A stretch of 23,595 nt of DNA. Source: Kuafuiihalomonas sp039024635. Its GTDB lineage: Bacteria > Myxococcota > Kuafuiibacteriia > Kuafuiibacteriales > Kuafuiibacteriaceae. The notes beneath the pieces are model-generated. The model saw only the letters and a list, made by a program, of their open reading frames with translations, was not told the DNA's origin and searched no databases. The stretch lies in the NCBI GenBank assembly GCA_039024635.1, contig JBCCQA010000046.1:1-23595 (forward strand), in the 5' to 3' direction. Positions 1 through 8,151 of the stretch are shown here, piece after piece. The position numbers and the translations under genes were made by a program. Position 1 is the first letter of the stretch. The number at the start of each line of letters is the position of its first letter.

Positions 1-1
1 C

Positions 2-367
2 AGCATCCTCCAAGGGCAGAACGGGCAGGCCTACACCACCGTCCATCCTGAGATGAACGACTTCTTCACGCCTGAGAATCAGAACACCATTCGCTTCTCG
101 GCCGAGTGGTCGGTGAACTCTTTCGAGCTGGGCAACGAAGTCGGCACGCTGACGCCTGTCCCCAACCTTCCCATCGTGCCCGACCAAATGTTTGGTCAGC
201 CCGTCAACATCCTCCAGCCCTCGGGTGAAGACGTCGATACCCCCTTCGTCTTCTTGTCCAACGACCAGTTCGACCCAACCACGGTGTGGGACGCGACGGA
301 CCCCAACGCGTGGACCGCTGGCGTCGTCGTACCGGGCTACATCTACCGGATCATCCGAATCCGCTGA
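2..367 (+). CDS. C-terminal end of an unrecognised protein (5' partial)
   Basis: The reading frame is already open at the left edge and runs to a TGA at 365-367, so only the last 121 residues are visible. The first Met (position 53) is internal to the open frame and need not be the start. The visible part is soluble, rich in Pro, Asn and Asp, without a membrane segment, and ends in a basic-aromatic tail (GYIYRIIRIR). I do not recognise a family. The position just before a TonB-dependent receptor could mean a secreted or periplasmic partner of that receptor, but a strong terminator separates the two genes, so this is only a guess. It is probably genuine coding sequence because the frame is uninterrupted from the edge and ends just before that terminator. 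Confidence 0.7.
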   Translation, partial: SILQGQNGQAYTTVHPEMNDFFTPENQNTIRFSAEWSVNSFELGNEVGTLTPVPNLPIVPDQMFGQPVNILQPSGEDVDTPFVFLSNDQFDPTTVWDATDPNAWTAGVVVPGYIYRIIRIR

Positions 368-382
368 ACACAGAAGCGGGTC

Positions 383-413
383 GTCGAGGTCGGCCCAGCC
401 GGCCTCGACTTTG
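383..413 (+). terminator. Intrinsic terminator
   Basis: A 12-bp stem (383-394 with 398-409, one T-G wobble) closes a 3-base CCA loop and is followed at once by TTT. It lies 15 bases after the stop of the partial gene. It should end that transcript and so makes the next gene a separate unit, unless the terminator is leaky. A stem this long and GC-rich with a short loop is unlikely by chance. Confidence 0.75.
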
Positions 414-441
414 CGTCCCATCCTAATCGGGCCAACCTCTC

Positions 442-2958
442 TTGAAACGAAGCATCATCGCCGCCTTGGTTCTCCTGAGTCTTTCCCGGGCCGGTTTCGC
501 TTCGGCCCAAGACACGGAGAGTGCCCTCCGCAAACCGGAGCTCCTCGGAGAGCTCCAGCCGGCGTTTCCGGAAGCCACCCGAGGCCTGCCCGGAGGTATC
601 GTCAAGTTGCGCATCACGTTGACCTCGACGGGGGGGGTTAGAGCGGTGGAGGTCGCCAAGAGCCTGGACCCCGCCCTCGATCAGGTGGCCATCGATGCGG
701 TGAAGAGAGCTTCCTGGGCGCCCGCCTATCGAGACGGCTCGGCCATGGCTTCGCGCTTCCTTTACCCGGTCGCCCTGACGCCTCCACCGCTTCCGTACGT
801 TGAGGCGCCGCCCGCAGCCTCTCCGACCGACGCAACCGTCTCGGCCGAGATAGCGGCGCCGTCGAAGCCTTCGATGACCGAGGTCGAGGTCCGACCCCAG
901 CTGTCCGAGGCGGAGGCCCTCCGTCAGTCTGCGGAGGCGGTCGAGGTTGTGGACCTCGAACGGGACCGGCGGCGCGGCGCCGACCTGGGTGAGCTCTTGG
1001 CGCGAGCTCGCGGCGTGACCATTCGTCGTCAAGGTGGGCTGGGAAGCTTGAGCCGCATTGCACTGAACGGACTGAGCGACAACCAGCTCTCCTTCTTCCT
1101 CGACGAGGTGCCTCTGGAGTTCACGCTCTTTCAGCAGGGCATCGGCAACGTCCCCACTTCGCTCCTTGGTCGTCTCGAGATTTATAAGGGCGTCACCCCC
1201 ATTCGCTTTGCCGCCGACGCCCTCGGGGGCTCCATCAACCTCGTCTCGAGCTTTCTTCGTCCGGCCTCAGGAGCCTCGGCCTCCTATCAGAACGCGTCCT
1301 TCGACACCCATCGGGTCCACGCCGAGGGGACCTACGTGGATCCCAAGAGCGGCTTCTACGTGGGCGGCTTTGGATTCTTCGACAGTACGGAGAACAACTA
1401 CCCTGTCGACGTCTTCGTCGTCGATGACTTCGGAGAAGAGATCCCGATCACGGCAGACCGGTTTCACGACTACTACCGAGCCTATGGGGGCGCGATCGAG
1501 TTCGGCATTCAAGACAAACCTTGGGCCAATCTACTTTCGGTTCAGGGCTTTGGGTCCTTCCTGGACGACGAGATCCAGCACGACTTCGAGATGAACAACC
1601 CACCCTTCGGGGATGCAGTTCGCTCGACGCTGACAGGCGGGGCAAAGCTCAGGTACGCGGTGAGTCTGGGCGCCGGCGTCGAGACTGACGTTGTCGTGAA
1701 CTACATCCGCGTTCAGCGAGACTTGCTCGACCTCGGCGAGACGCAGTTTAACTGGCAGGGCGGCGTCGAAAGGCCCCGTACATCGCGCGGAGAGATCGGC
1801 AGCAGTCCGAACGACAGCTCACTGTGGGATGACGCCGTTTACAACCGAATCCAGCTCAGGTGGACACCGGTCCCCACCCAGACGGCCCGGGTGGTGACGG
1901 CGCCTCTTTTCTTCACTCGGGACGGCGTCGAGCGTGCGATCGGTGAAATCGACGGACGCAACCCGTTGGGCGCCCGCCGAGACCTGGTCCGGATCGTCAC
2001 CGGTCTCGAATGGGAGTCCAACTGGATTCCTCGACCGGGACGCAATCCGGACCAGAAGCTGGATCCAACCCGGGACTTCGTGATCCAAAACCGGCTGTCG
2101 CTCAAACACTACTTCTACGACGTTCAGTCCGAGTTGTTCTTTAGCGGCGAGTTCACGCCAGTCGATGAACAGCTAGCGCGCTGGGGCATTTCGAATGCGA
2201 CGCGGGTGCACATCCTTCCCTGGCTCTATGCCAAGGCCTCGTTCGAGCGGACCACGCGCCTCCCGGAGCCCATCGAGCTCTTCGGCGACAACGTCTTCGT
2301 CGAGGCCAACCCGGAGCTGGCACCCGAACTCAGCGACAACTTCAACGTGGGGCTGAACCTTGGGGATCAGACGAGGTTCGGGACCTTTCGCCTGGAGGGT
2401 TCCTTCTTTGCTCGACTGAGCGACGATCTGATCGTGCTCTTGGGCCGAGCTGAGATTCAGCGCTTCGAGAACGTCTTCGGCGCCGAATCTCTCGGGGGCG
2501 AAGCCGAAGCCACCTGGATTTCTCCCGGTCAGTTCGTGACCATCAATGGCTCCGGAACGTACATGGACTTCCGCAACGTCTCTCCCGATGGCTCCTTCGG
2601 CCGCAACGAGGGTTCTCGGATTCCCAACGTTCCCTACACGACGGCCGCCTGGAGGGTGGACGGACGCATACCTCGGGTGGGGTTTGGCAACCGAACGGTC
2701 CTCGAGCCCTACTACACCGGTCGTTTCGTCGGCGCCTTCCTGCGGGGCTGGGAGGGCCAGGGCATCCGAGAGCTGGCGGACGAGATCCCCAATCAGGTGA
2801 CCCATAACCTCGGCGTATCCTACGTATACACGGGTCAGCTCACGACCTTGACTCTGACGCTGGATGTCTTGAATTTCACCGACGCCCGGGTCTTCGACAA
2901 CTTCGGAGTCCAACGGCCCGGTCGGACTTTTTCCCTCAAGCTCAGCTCCGAGTTCTGA
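442..2958 (+). CDS. TonB-dependent receptor with an N-terminal TonB-like domain
   Basis: This is an outer-membrane active-transport receptor of 838 residues. The proposed TTG start gives a clean Sec signal peptide (residues 1-23, ending ASAQ); the start is chosen for this, because no strong ribosome site is visible. Residues about 34-105 resemble the C-terminal domain of the energy transducer TonB (pattern PAFPEATRGLPGG ... VKLRITLTSTGGV ... ASWAPA). Residues about 160-275 are the plug (GELLARARGVTIRRQGG ... RLEIYKG ... ALGGSINLVS). The rest is a beta-barrel ending in a terminal Phe, the usual BAM recognition residue. Fusion of a TonB-like domain to the receptor is unusual in model enterics; I recall related architectures in Myxococcota. 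The substrate cannot be read from sequence; the convergent metal-transporter gene and a Fur-like site nearby suggest a metal or metal chelate. Confidence 0.88.
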   Translation: MKRSIIAALVLLSLSRAGFASAQDTESALRKPELLGELQPAFPEATRGLPGGIVKLRITLTSTGGVRAVEVAKSLDPALDQVAIDAVKRASWAPAYRDGSAMASRFLYPVALTPPPLPYVEAPPAASPTDATVSAEIAAPSKPSMTEVEVRPQLSEAEALRQSAEAVEVVDLERDRRRGADLGELLARARGVTIRRQGGLGSLSRIALNGLSDNQLSFFLDEVPLEFTLFQQGIGNVPTSLLGRLEIYKGVTPIRFAADALGGSINLVSSFLRPASGASASYQNASFDTHRVHAEGTYVDPKSGFYVGGFGFFDSTENNYPVDVFVVDDFGEEIPITADRFHDYYRAYGGAIEFGIQDKPWANLLSVQGFGSFLDDEIQHDFEMNNPPFGDAVRSTLTGGAKLRYAVSLGAGVETDVVVNYIRVQRDLLDLGETQFNWQGGVERPRTSRGEIGSSPNDSSLWDDAVYNRIQLRWTPVPTQTARVVTAPLFFTRDGVERAIGEIDGRNPLGARRDLVRIVTGLEWESNWIPRPGRNPDQKLDPTRDFVIQNRLSLKHYFYDVQSELFFSGEFTPVDEQLARWGISNATRVHILPWLYAKASFERTTRLPEPIELFGDNVFVEANPELAPELSDNFNVGLNLGDQTRFGTFRLEGSFFARLSDDLIVLLGRAEIQRFENVFGAESLGGEAEATWISPGQFVTINGSGTYMDFRNVSPDGSFGRNEGSRIPNVPYTTAAWRVDGRIPRVGFGNRTVLEPYYTGRFVGAFLRGWEGQGIRELADEIPNQVTHNLGVSYVYTGQLTTLTLTLDVLNFTDARVFDNFGVQRPGRTFSLKLSSEF

Positions 2959-2983
2959 GTCAGGACCGAGCCGGCCCGCAACG

Positions 2984-4132
2984 CTACGGGGATGCTTCGA
3001 ACAGCCAGAAGTAGCCGTAGGCCACCAGTAAGGCGGGGACGGCGGTGTACAGGGTGGCGATGAAGGCGGCCCTGGGGGCGACGGCCAGGGCCGGAAAGAG
3101 GGCATCGCCGTCGTTCGAGATCGCGTTTCCGAGCTGGGCCGAGAACGGCACGACGCCCGACAGGTACAGGGTTGTGACCAAGATCTGGGGGCCACAGCCT
3201 GGAAGGAAGCCGACGAGGATGGCCGCTACGATCATCCATTCGGGGGCGGAGCGAAAAACGGGGCTGAGGGTGGCCGCCCCCCCCAGCACCTCGAACAGAA
3301 CGAAAGCCAGGACGACCCAGACCGTGACGAAGTTCGTGTTGAGGGCGACGCGGCGGGGCAGTTCGTCCTGGTTCTGGCGCGCAGCCAAGTGCACGGCTTG
3401 GCTCGGGCTCAAGGCCCAAAGCCCAACCGACAGGAGGCCACCGGTTACGCCCAGGGCCAAGTACAGAGGGGTTGGCACCGACCACTGAAAGAGCTCAAGA
3501 AGACCGACCACGAAACCCGGGATCGCCACCGCCCCCCAAGCCCGCCACAACCAGTCCGGCGCCGAGACCGAAGCGTCTTCGTCCTGAAAACGCGTCTGCC
3601 TTTCGACCCTGAGAAAATCGGGCCCGTGAATGAAGTCGACGACGTAGCCGCTGAGGCAGCCCACGACGAAGCCCATCAAGATGAGCACAGCCCCCGTCAC
3701 AGGCTGTTGGGCGAGCATCAGGAAAGCGGCGTCGCCCATGGTCGAAGTCAACACCGCAACCACTGCGCCAAAACTGCTCCGCCCCATCGCGTAGCGAGTG
3801 ATGACCATGACCGCGCCCCCGCAGCCGGGGAAGGCGCCCAAGGCCGCCGCGACCGGAATGTCGTAGGGCCTGAAGCCCTGGACCCAGGTCTGGGCCGACA
3901 CGCCGAATCGACGTTCGAGCCCGAAGAACAGAGCGAAGGTGGCGGCCACGAAAACGCCCACCGCAAGATAGGCCTCGGCTACGGCGCCTACGATGACTTT
4001 GCCAAGTTGAGGTACGGCGAGGGTGAGGCCGAGAATGATCGCCACCAGCAGAAGCCGGACGGGACCGCCCGTCCAGAGGGCGCTGTTCGCGGTCTGCGGC
4101 CGCGTCAGCGTCATGGTCTTGCGGACGGGCAT
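2984..4132 (-). CDS. Putative 10-TM heavy-metal/manganese transporter (ArsP_2-like)
   Basis: This is an inner-membrane protein of 382 residues with about ten hydrophobic helices in two homologous halves. Each half carries a matching motif: GAFPGCGGAVMVITRYAMG followed by STMGDAAF, and later GFLPGCGPQILVTTLY followed by AISNDGDALFP. The twin PGCG ... GD-A-F signature is typical of the family annotated as putative manganese transporter or 10TM heavy-metal exporter (Pfam ArsP_2); this assignment is from memory of the family. A charged loop near residues 170-195 separates the halves. The ATG start at 4132 is preceded by an AGAAGG about 14 bases upstream. The stop is 25 bp from the stop of the TonB-dependent receptor, which converges on it. 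The Fur-like palindrome at 4197-4215 lies 65 bases upstream of the start and could control it. Direction of transport and true metal are unproven. Confidence 0.8.
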   Translation of the reverse strand: MPVRKTMTLTRPQTANSALWTGGPVRLLLVAIILGLTLAVPQLGKVIVGAVAEAYLAVGVFVAATFALFFGLERRFGVSAQTWVQGFRPYDIPVAAALGAFPGCGGAVMVITRYAMGRSSFGAVVAVLTSTMGDAAFLMLAQQPVTGAVLILMGFVVGCLSGYVVDFIHGPDFLRVERQTRFQDEDASVSAPDWLWRAWGAVAIPGFVVGLLELFQWSVPTPLYLALGVTGGLLSVGLWALSPSQAVHLAARQNQDELPRRVALNTNFVTVWVVLAFVLFEVLGGAATLSPVFRSAPEWMIVAAILVGFLPGCGPQILVTTLYLSGVVPFSAQLGNAISNDGDALFPALAVAPRAAFIATLYTAVPALLVAYGYFWLFEASP

Positions 4133-4196
4133 GGGTGGTTCAGCCTTCTGGGAGAAATAGACCGCTACCTCTACGCGGTGTTTCGAGCTTGATGAG

Positions 4197-4215
4197 ATTG
4201 AGAATCAAAGTCAAT
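4197..4215. promoter_or_regulatory. Candidate Fur-family operator
   Basis: The 19-bp sequence ATTGAGAATCAAAGTCAAT sits in the 93-bp gap between two divergent genes. It matches the classical Fur-box pattern AATGAGAATCATTATCATT at 14 of 19 positions by eye and has inverted arms ATTGA/TCAAT. On the plus strand it falls between a possible -35 (TTGATG, 4189-4194) and a weak -10-like CAATAA (4212-4217). On the minus strand it overlaps TTGACT, a -35-like hexamer for the transporter. It could therefore serve the transporter, the peptidase operon, or both. Mur or another Fur paralogue would read a similar site. Confidence 0.5.
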
Positions 4216-4225
4216 AAAGAACGGG

Positions 4226-5587
4226 ATGATGCGTGGCGGAGGCCAGGTCGTTCTGTACGGGCTATGGGCATGCTTTCTGCCCAGCGATGCCGTGGTCGTC
4301 GAGATGCCTGTGCCTACCCTTTCCGGAATCCAGGCGGTTCAGGACATCGAGTACGCCTGGGACCAACTCCTGGCGGTCCATCCCGACCCGTTTCGCCGGA
4401 CCTCCAGACATCGGCTCCGAGCGGCCTTCGACGCGCTCATCGAGGGGCTACCCGATCGCCTCACGCCGTTCCAGCTGTACTTGGGCCTGGCACCGATCCT
4501 GGCTCGTTTGGAGGACTCCCACACCGCGCTTCGACCGCGGGAGCTCCCACTCGAAGCCTATCTTCCCATCAGTTCCGACGCAGGCAGTCTCTTTCTCTCG
4601 GTCGAGATCGGAGAGACGCCGGCGGGTTCGCGCGTACTCGAGATCGGAGGCATCCCGGGCCGCACCTGGTACGAACGGGCTCGCAGGCTGACCAGCGCTG
4701 AGACCGAGACTTTGAGCGACGCCCTGGCCGGGGTCTTGGTCCCCGCCCTAGTGCACAACCGCTGGCCTGAGAAGTCGGCGGTGGAGATGCTCATGGAAAC
4801 GCCGTCGGGGAAGCTGAGCTCCCTGACGATCGGGGATGGGCCAGCCCCCCGGCTCAGACGCCCCATCCAAGCCAAGCGACTCCCGGAACAGGTCGTCTAC
4901 GTGGCCGTACGAACGCTCACCGGCGACCCGATAGAAGTGTCGCATCACCTCGACGACTTCTTCGGCTCGCTGAACGCTTGGGGCACCCGGGGACTGATCA
5001 TCGACCTGCGGGAGAACGGAGGCGGGAACACGTCGATTGCGGAGACGCTCCTCAATCGAATCACCCGCCGACCCTATCGGGTGTTCGCAGCCAAGCGCTG
5101 GCGCGTCTCAGAAGAAATGAAGACCTTCGTCGGCGGGCAAAGCACCCATCAAGAGACGTACCTGAGCGCCGAGCCCGGAACGACGGTGGTGACGACACCC
5201 GAGGTTCGTCCCGGAAAGAGAGAGGGTCCTTCCTTCGACGGGCCCGTTGTCGTGCTCGTCGGACCCAAGACGCTCTCAGCGGCCATGATGATGGCTAATG
5301 CGGTTCGGGACTATCGTCTGGCGCTTCTTGCCGGAGAGCCGACAGGCTCTCCGCCCAACTACTTCGGCGAAGTGTACCGAACCGAGCTTCCGCTATCGGG
5401 CCTGCCTCTCGACATCTCCTCTGCCGAATTCATCCGCGCCAACGGCGACGGCATGGACCCCGAGCCGGTCCTTCCCGACCTTCTGGTTGCGCGATCCGTG
5501 GGCCAACCAGCCCGCCACGACGACGAAACCGTCCGCGCCGCCTTTCGGGCGATCCAAACCATGCGCAGCGTCACCGGCTGGCCATGA
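4226..5587 (+). CDS. S41-family (tail-specific-like) peptidase
   Basis: This is a 453-residue protein whose second half is a peptidase S41 domain. Visible signatures are RGLIIDLRENGGGNTS (residues about 252-268), VVVLVGPKTLSAAMMMANAV with the expected catalytic Ser at about residue 351, and LLAGEPTGSPPNYFG. The GEPTG segment resembles the IRBP/tricorn-core branch rather than CtpA, whose catalytic Lys I cannot place here. Residues about 40-110 form a helical N-terminal domain typical of these proteins (LLAVHPDPF ... LARLEDSHTALRP). The N-terminus is hydrophobic and includes LWAC, so a secreted or lipoprotein form is possible, though the n-region has only one Arg. The start chosen is the first of two adjacent ATGs. 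The last base pairs overlap the next gene as ATGA, implying co-translation. Confidence 0.85.
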   Translation: MMRGGGQVVLYGLWACFLPSDAVVVEMPVPTLSGIQAVQDIEYAWDQLLAVHPDPFRRTSRHRLRAAFDALIEGLPDRLTPFQLYLGLAPILARLEDSHTALRPRELPLEAYLPISSDAGSLFLSVEIGETPAGSRVLEIGGIPGRTWYERARRLTSAETETLSDALAGVLVPALVHNRWPEKSAVEMLMETPSGKLSSLTIGDGPAPRLRRPIQAKRLPEQVVYVAVRTLTGDPIEVSHHLDDFFGSLNAWGTRGLIIDLRENGGGNTSIAETLLNRITRRPYRVFAAKRWRVSEEMKTFVGGQSTHQETYLSAEPGTTVVTTPEVRPGKREGPSFDGPVVVLVGPKTLSAAMMMANAVRDYRLALLAGEPTGSPPNYFGEVYRTELPLSGLPLDISSAEFIRANGDGMDPEPVLPDLLVARSVGQPARHDDETVRAAFRAIQTMRSVTGWP

Positions 5588-6528
5588 GCCATGTCGCCAA
5601 CCATTCAGAAGACAGTCCCCTACGACCGTTGCCCAGAGCTCACCCGATGGGCCACATGGTGGTGGTCATGGTCGACGAGGAATCCCGCCTTCTGCGGGAG
5701 AAACGCAATCGGGTCGCGACGCTGCGGATGAACCACCCGCGACGACTCAACGGTTGGACATTCCCGATGCAGCAAGGGCTGAAGCGAGCCTTGGTTGAGG
5801 CGGCCCAGGACGACCAAGTTGGCGCCGTAGTCTTGACGGGAACCGGTCCCTACTATTCCGCTGGCGTCGACCTCGGTGGCGCCATGCGGCCGATGCATCC
5901 CGCCACCCTTCACGCCACTATCGAGAAGGCCAACTACGAGCTGTTCGACGCCTTCATCCAGTTCCCCAAGCCGATCATCGCGGCCGTCAACGGCCACGCC
6001 ATCGGCGCACCGGTGACGACGGCGACCCTTTGTGACCGCATCATCGCCGCTGAAGACGCCAGCTTCCGGACGCCCTTCGCCCGCTTCGGGCTGCCACCCG
6101 AGGGATGCTCTTCGATTCTGTTTCCGAGGCTCTTGGGAGAGCGCACCGCCGAACGAGTCCTTGGAAGCGAAGGTTGGCGCCCGACTGCGAAGGAGGCCTT
6201 GGACATCGGCCTAGTCGACGAAGTCGTTGCGAACGGGGCCCTCCTGAAACGAGCCCAAGCCCAAGCCGAGGCCTGGCTGAGCGAAGGCTATACCCGGGCC
6301 TACAAGGCCAGCGCGACCAAGGAGGAGCTCATGGCGGTCAACCGCACCGAGTCCAAGGGCGTCGCCGACGCTCTCCTTTCCAGCCGGTTTTTGATGAGCC
6401 AGAGCCGATTCCTGGCCAGCAAGAAAAAGAGGGGCATGGCCCTCGCCTTCCTCGGGCTGCGCCTGACCCGACCTCTGTGGGCCCTGTTGCTCGACGGCCC
6501 CAGAGAGGCGGGTCGGTCTACGGCCTAG
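5584..6528 (+). CDS. Enoyl-CoA hydratase/isomerase family protein, delta3,delta2-enoyl-CoA isomerase-like
   Basis: This is a crotonase-fold enzyme of 314 residues acting on acyl-CoA in fatty-acid breakdown. The oxyanion-hole segments are YYSAGVDLGG and AAVNGHAIGAPV. The segment TPFARFGLPPEGCSS closely follows the pattern of peroxisomal delta3,delta2-enoyl-CoA isomerases (ECI2 type), where the Glu of PEGCSS (here about residue 173) is the catalytic acid/base. The second hydratase Glu is not evident, which favours isomerase over hydratase. The ATG at 5584 overlaps the peptidase stop (ATGA). Residues 1-28 lack crotonase similarity, and in-frame ATGs at 5647, 5656 and 5668 are alternative starts; the fold begins just after the last. 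Pairing with a peptidase gives no obvious shared pathway. Confidence 0.85.
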   Translation: MSHVANHSEDSPLRPLPRAHPMGHMVVVMVDEESRLLREKRNRVATLRMNHPRRLNGWTFPMQQGLKRALVEAAQDDQVGAVVLTGTGPYYSAGVDLGGAMRPMHPATLHATIEKANYELFDAFIQFPKPIIAAVNGHAIGAPVTTATLCDRIIAAEDASFRTPFARFGLPPEGCSSILFPRLLGERTAERVLGSEGWRPTAKEALDIGLVDEVVANGALLKRAQAQAEAWLSEGYTRAYKASATKEELMAVNRTESKGVADALLSSRFLMSQSRFLASKKKRGMALAFLGLRLTRPLWALLLDGPREAGRSTA

Positions 6529-6547
6529 TCCGACAAGTCCTCGGGAC

Positions 6548-6907
6548 TCAAGCCTGCACGCGGGCGCGCCGCGCGGCGATCATGGAACGAACGGCGGCGG
6601 CAAGCAGAATCCCGCTGAGGATCATCATGCCGGTCGTCCCCTGGATCATGAGCACCGGGAAGCGATTGGTCCCTCCCATGGCCAGGGGCCCGATGCCGGC
6701 CACAACACCCAGCAGCGCGAGCACGGCCGCACCATGCATCGCATGCTTCCGAAGGCCTTCGCTGAGGGCGATCAGTCCGAGGCCGATGAAGGCGGCCCCC
6801 AGCATGGCGGGGATCAAGGTCATCGCACTCCCGGTCAGGCTTTGCGTGTACGTATAGGCACCGAGCGCAACGAGGAGGGCACCGATGAAGAGAACGAACT
6901 TTGGCAT
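6548..6907 (-). CDS. Small four-helix membrane protein of unknown function
   Basis: This protein has 119 residues with four predicted transmembrane helices at about 4-21, 29-52, 58-78 and 86-108, short loops, and a basic C-terminal tail (RSMIAARRARVQA) that should lie in the cytoplasm. I do not recognise a named family; similar four-helix proteins are usually annotated as hypothetical membrane proteins. It is transcribed convergently to the isomerase gene, with 19 bases between the stops and no convincing terminator hairpin there. The frame is supported by the strong alternation of hydrophobic helices, which out-of-frame readings here lack. Confidence 0.75.
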   Translation of the reverse strand: MPKFVLFIGALLVALGAYTYTQSLTGSAMTLIPAMLGAAFIGLGLIALSEGLRKHAMHGAAVLALLGVVAGIGPLAMGGTNRFPVLMIQGTTGMMILSGILLAAAVRSMIAARRARVQA

Positions 6908-7152
6908 TGGATTTCACGCCCGAACGTCCAGGGCTTGGCCCCGGGACGACCGGCTCCGGAGCGGAAGCTACCGCAACACAGCGTCCTTCAGCCAGGAATC
7001 TCGATCCTCGAGAGTGGACCTGCTCATTTCGCGCTTCCGAATCCGTTGGGAACCCCAGCCTTGGGCGAAGATGAGCCCACCCTGGGCTCGACCATTGGTT
7101 GGCCCGTCACTTCGCTTGCCTCCCTGAAGGAACCCACGAAAGGCTGACTGGA
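6908..7152. other. Divergent intergenic region
   Basis: This is a 245-base gap between the small membrane protein (minus strand) and the sensor kinase (plus strand). I see a short inverted repeat (TCTCGA/TCGAGA near 7001-7015) and no convincing sigma-70 promoter. Open frames that cross it on either strand are Arg/Pro-rich and look like chance readings. It presumably holds promoters for both flanking genes. Confidence 0.4.
7138..7143 (+). promoter_or_regulatory. Ribosome binding site supporting the GTG start at 7153
   Basis: GAAAGG lies 9 bases before the GTG at 7153. The more distal in-frame TTG at 7099 has no comparable site. The GTG start places a hydrophobic segment (LPLLLLIAS) directly at the N-terminus, though without a basic n-region; the TTG start would add 18 residues containing two Arg. 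Confidence 0.45.
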
Positions 7153-8151
7153 GTGCTGCCCCTCCTTCTGCTGATCGCTTCGAACGGAGCTCCCGCGGAC
7201 TGGACGGTAGCGAGTCGGCCTCTATCCGAGTTGGTTGCGCCCAACAAAGCGAGCCTTCAAGCGACCTGGAGTTTGGCGGTCGACCCTCGGGGGGTGCTCT
7301 ATGCCGGGCGAGTGGGTGAAATCGTGGTTTGGGATGGGCACCACGTGGACACCATCCCGGTGCCGGGGGCGGGGGTCGTCCGAGCACTGTTGGTCGTCGG
7401 TGATAGACTCTACTTCGCAAGCCAGGGCGTTCTTGGCTTTCTGGAGATCGGAGAAAGGCTGACCCGCTCGGTCGTCCCCATCGAAGCCGAGGGTCTGACC
7501 GCGCCACGGGGCACGACGATCTTTGGAACCGACACCCACGTGAATTTTGGGACCGACACCGGTGCCCTCGTGATGTGTCCCCGCCCAGTGGAGTCGAAGC
7601 CCTGTCCAGTCCAACAGCTTGAGACCGAAGGCTGGAGCTTGTTCTCGAAGGTAGGGACTCAGCTCTGGGCCACGGCCACCGGGATCGGGCACCTACGTCT
7701 CGATGGCCGAGGCTTCGAGCCGATCAGCGGAGAAGAAGCCTTCCGGAAGGGGCGCGCCATGTTCGTGCTCCCAGGTCGAAGCCCCAACGAGCATATGGTG
7801 GGCTTCCTGCGCCGAGGGCTGTTCTGGTGGACACCGGAATCGGGACTTCGTCCCGTCGAGGGCCTCCCGGTAGGTCACTACCTGCTTCTTCATGGGCGGC
7901 GCCTTCGGGACGGGCGCTATCTGATTGGAACGAACGCAGCCGGGGCTTTCCTGATCGCTCCCACGGGGGCGGTGGAGTCCCTCGATCACCCGGAGGTCTT
8001 GGCGGGTCGGGGCCTCTCTCAGTCGCTAGAGGTCTCCCCCCGGCCAGCTCGTCGTCCGAAGCGGGATGGCGCTTCAACGGCTCTTCATCGACGACTCGTT
8101 GCGATGGTTCGACCTCGCCAGGGCCGGCGACGTCATCGGCGTGCAAACTGA
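7153..8151 (+). CDS. N-terminal fragment of a two-component sensor kinase (beta-propeller part), frameshifted
   Basis: The genuine coding part runs to about 8040. It has a hydrophobic signal segment (LPLLLLIASNGAPA) followed by repeated propeller-like blades such as WSLAVDPRGVLYAGRVGEIVVWDG, typical of periplasmic Reg_prop sensor domains. From 8041 on, this frame turns into an Arg-rich string (RPARRPKRDG ... RHRRAN) that is the out-of-frame reading of the next segment, so residues after about 296 are not native. The blade pattern continues in the +1 frame (SGMALQRLFIDDSLRWFD). Dropping one C from the C6 run at 8036-8041 joins both parts into one protein of about 1120 residues. Either a sequencing or assembly error, a real inactivating mutation, or slippage could explain this. 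Confidence 0.75.
   Translation: MLPLLLLIASNGAPADWTVASRPLSELVAPNKASLQATWSLAVDPRGVLYAGRVGEIVVWDGHHVDTIPVPGAGVVRALLVVGDRLYFASQGVLGFLEIGERLTRSVVPIEAEGLTAPRGTTIFGTDTHVNFGTDTGALVMCPRPVESKPCPVQQLETEGWSLFSKVGTQLWATATGIGHLRLDGRGFEPISGEEAFRKGRAMFVLPGRSPNEHMVGFLRRGLFWWTPESGLRPVEGLPVGHYLLLHGRRLRDGRYLIGTNAAGAFLIAPTGAVESLDHPEVLAGRGLSQSLEVSPRPARRPKRDGASTALHRRLVAMVRPRQGRRRHRRAN
8036..8041 (+). other. C6 homopolymer at the frameshift point of the sensor kinase
   Basis: Coding potential moves from frame 1 to frame 2 between the in-frame TAG of frame 2 (8027-8029) and position 8042. The only simple sequence in that interval is six consecutive C. With five C the reading would be E-V-S-P-G-Q-L-V-V-R-S-G-M, smoothly joining both halves. 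Confidence 0.7.

Noticed and set aside
2173..3485. Minus-strand open frames of 340 and 216 codons across the receptor-transporter junction
   Set aside because: They overlap two strongly supported genes in other frames and have Pro/Arg/Ser-rich low-information translations.
3389..4192. A 267-codon plus-strand open frame opposite the transporter
   Set aside because: It is a shadow of the membrane-protein gene; the translation is hydrophilic and His/Arg/Glu-rich without domains.
6885..7147. Small plus-strand frames in the divergent gap before the sensor kinase
   Set aside because: They are Arg/Ser/Pro-rich, overlap the start of the membrane-protein gene on the other strand, and show no conserved pattern.
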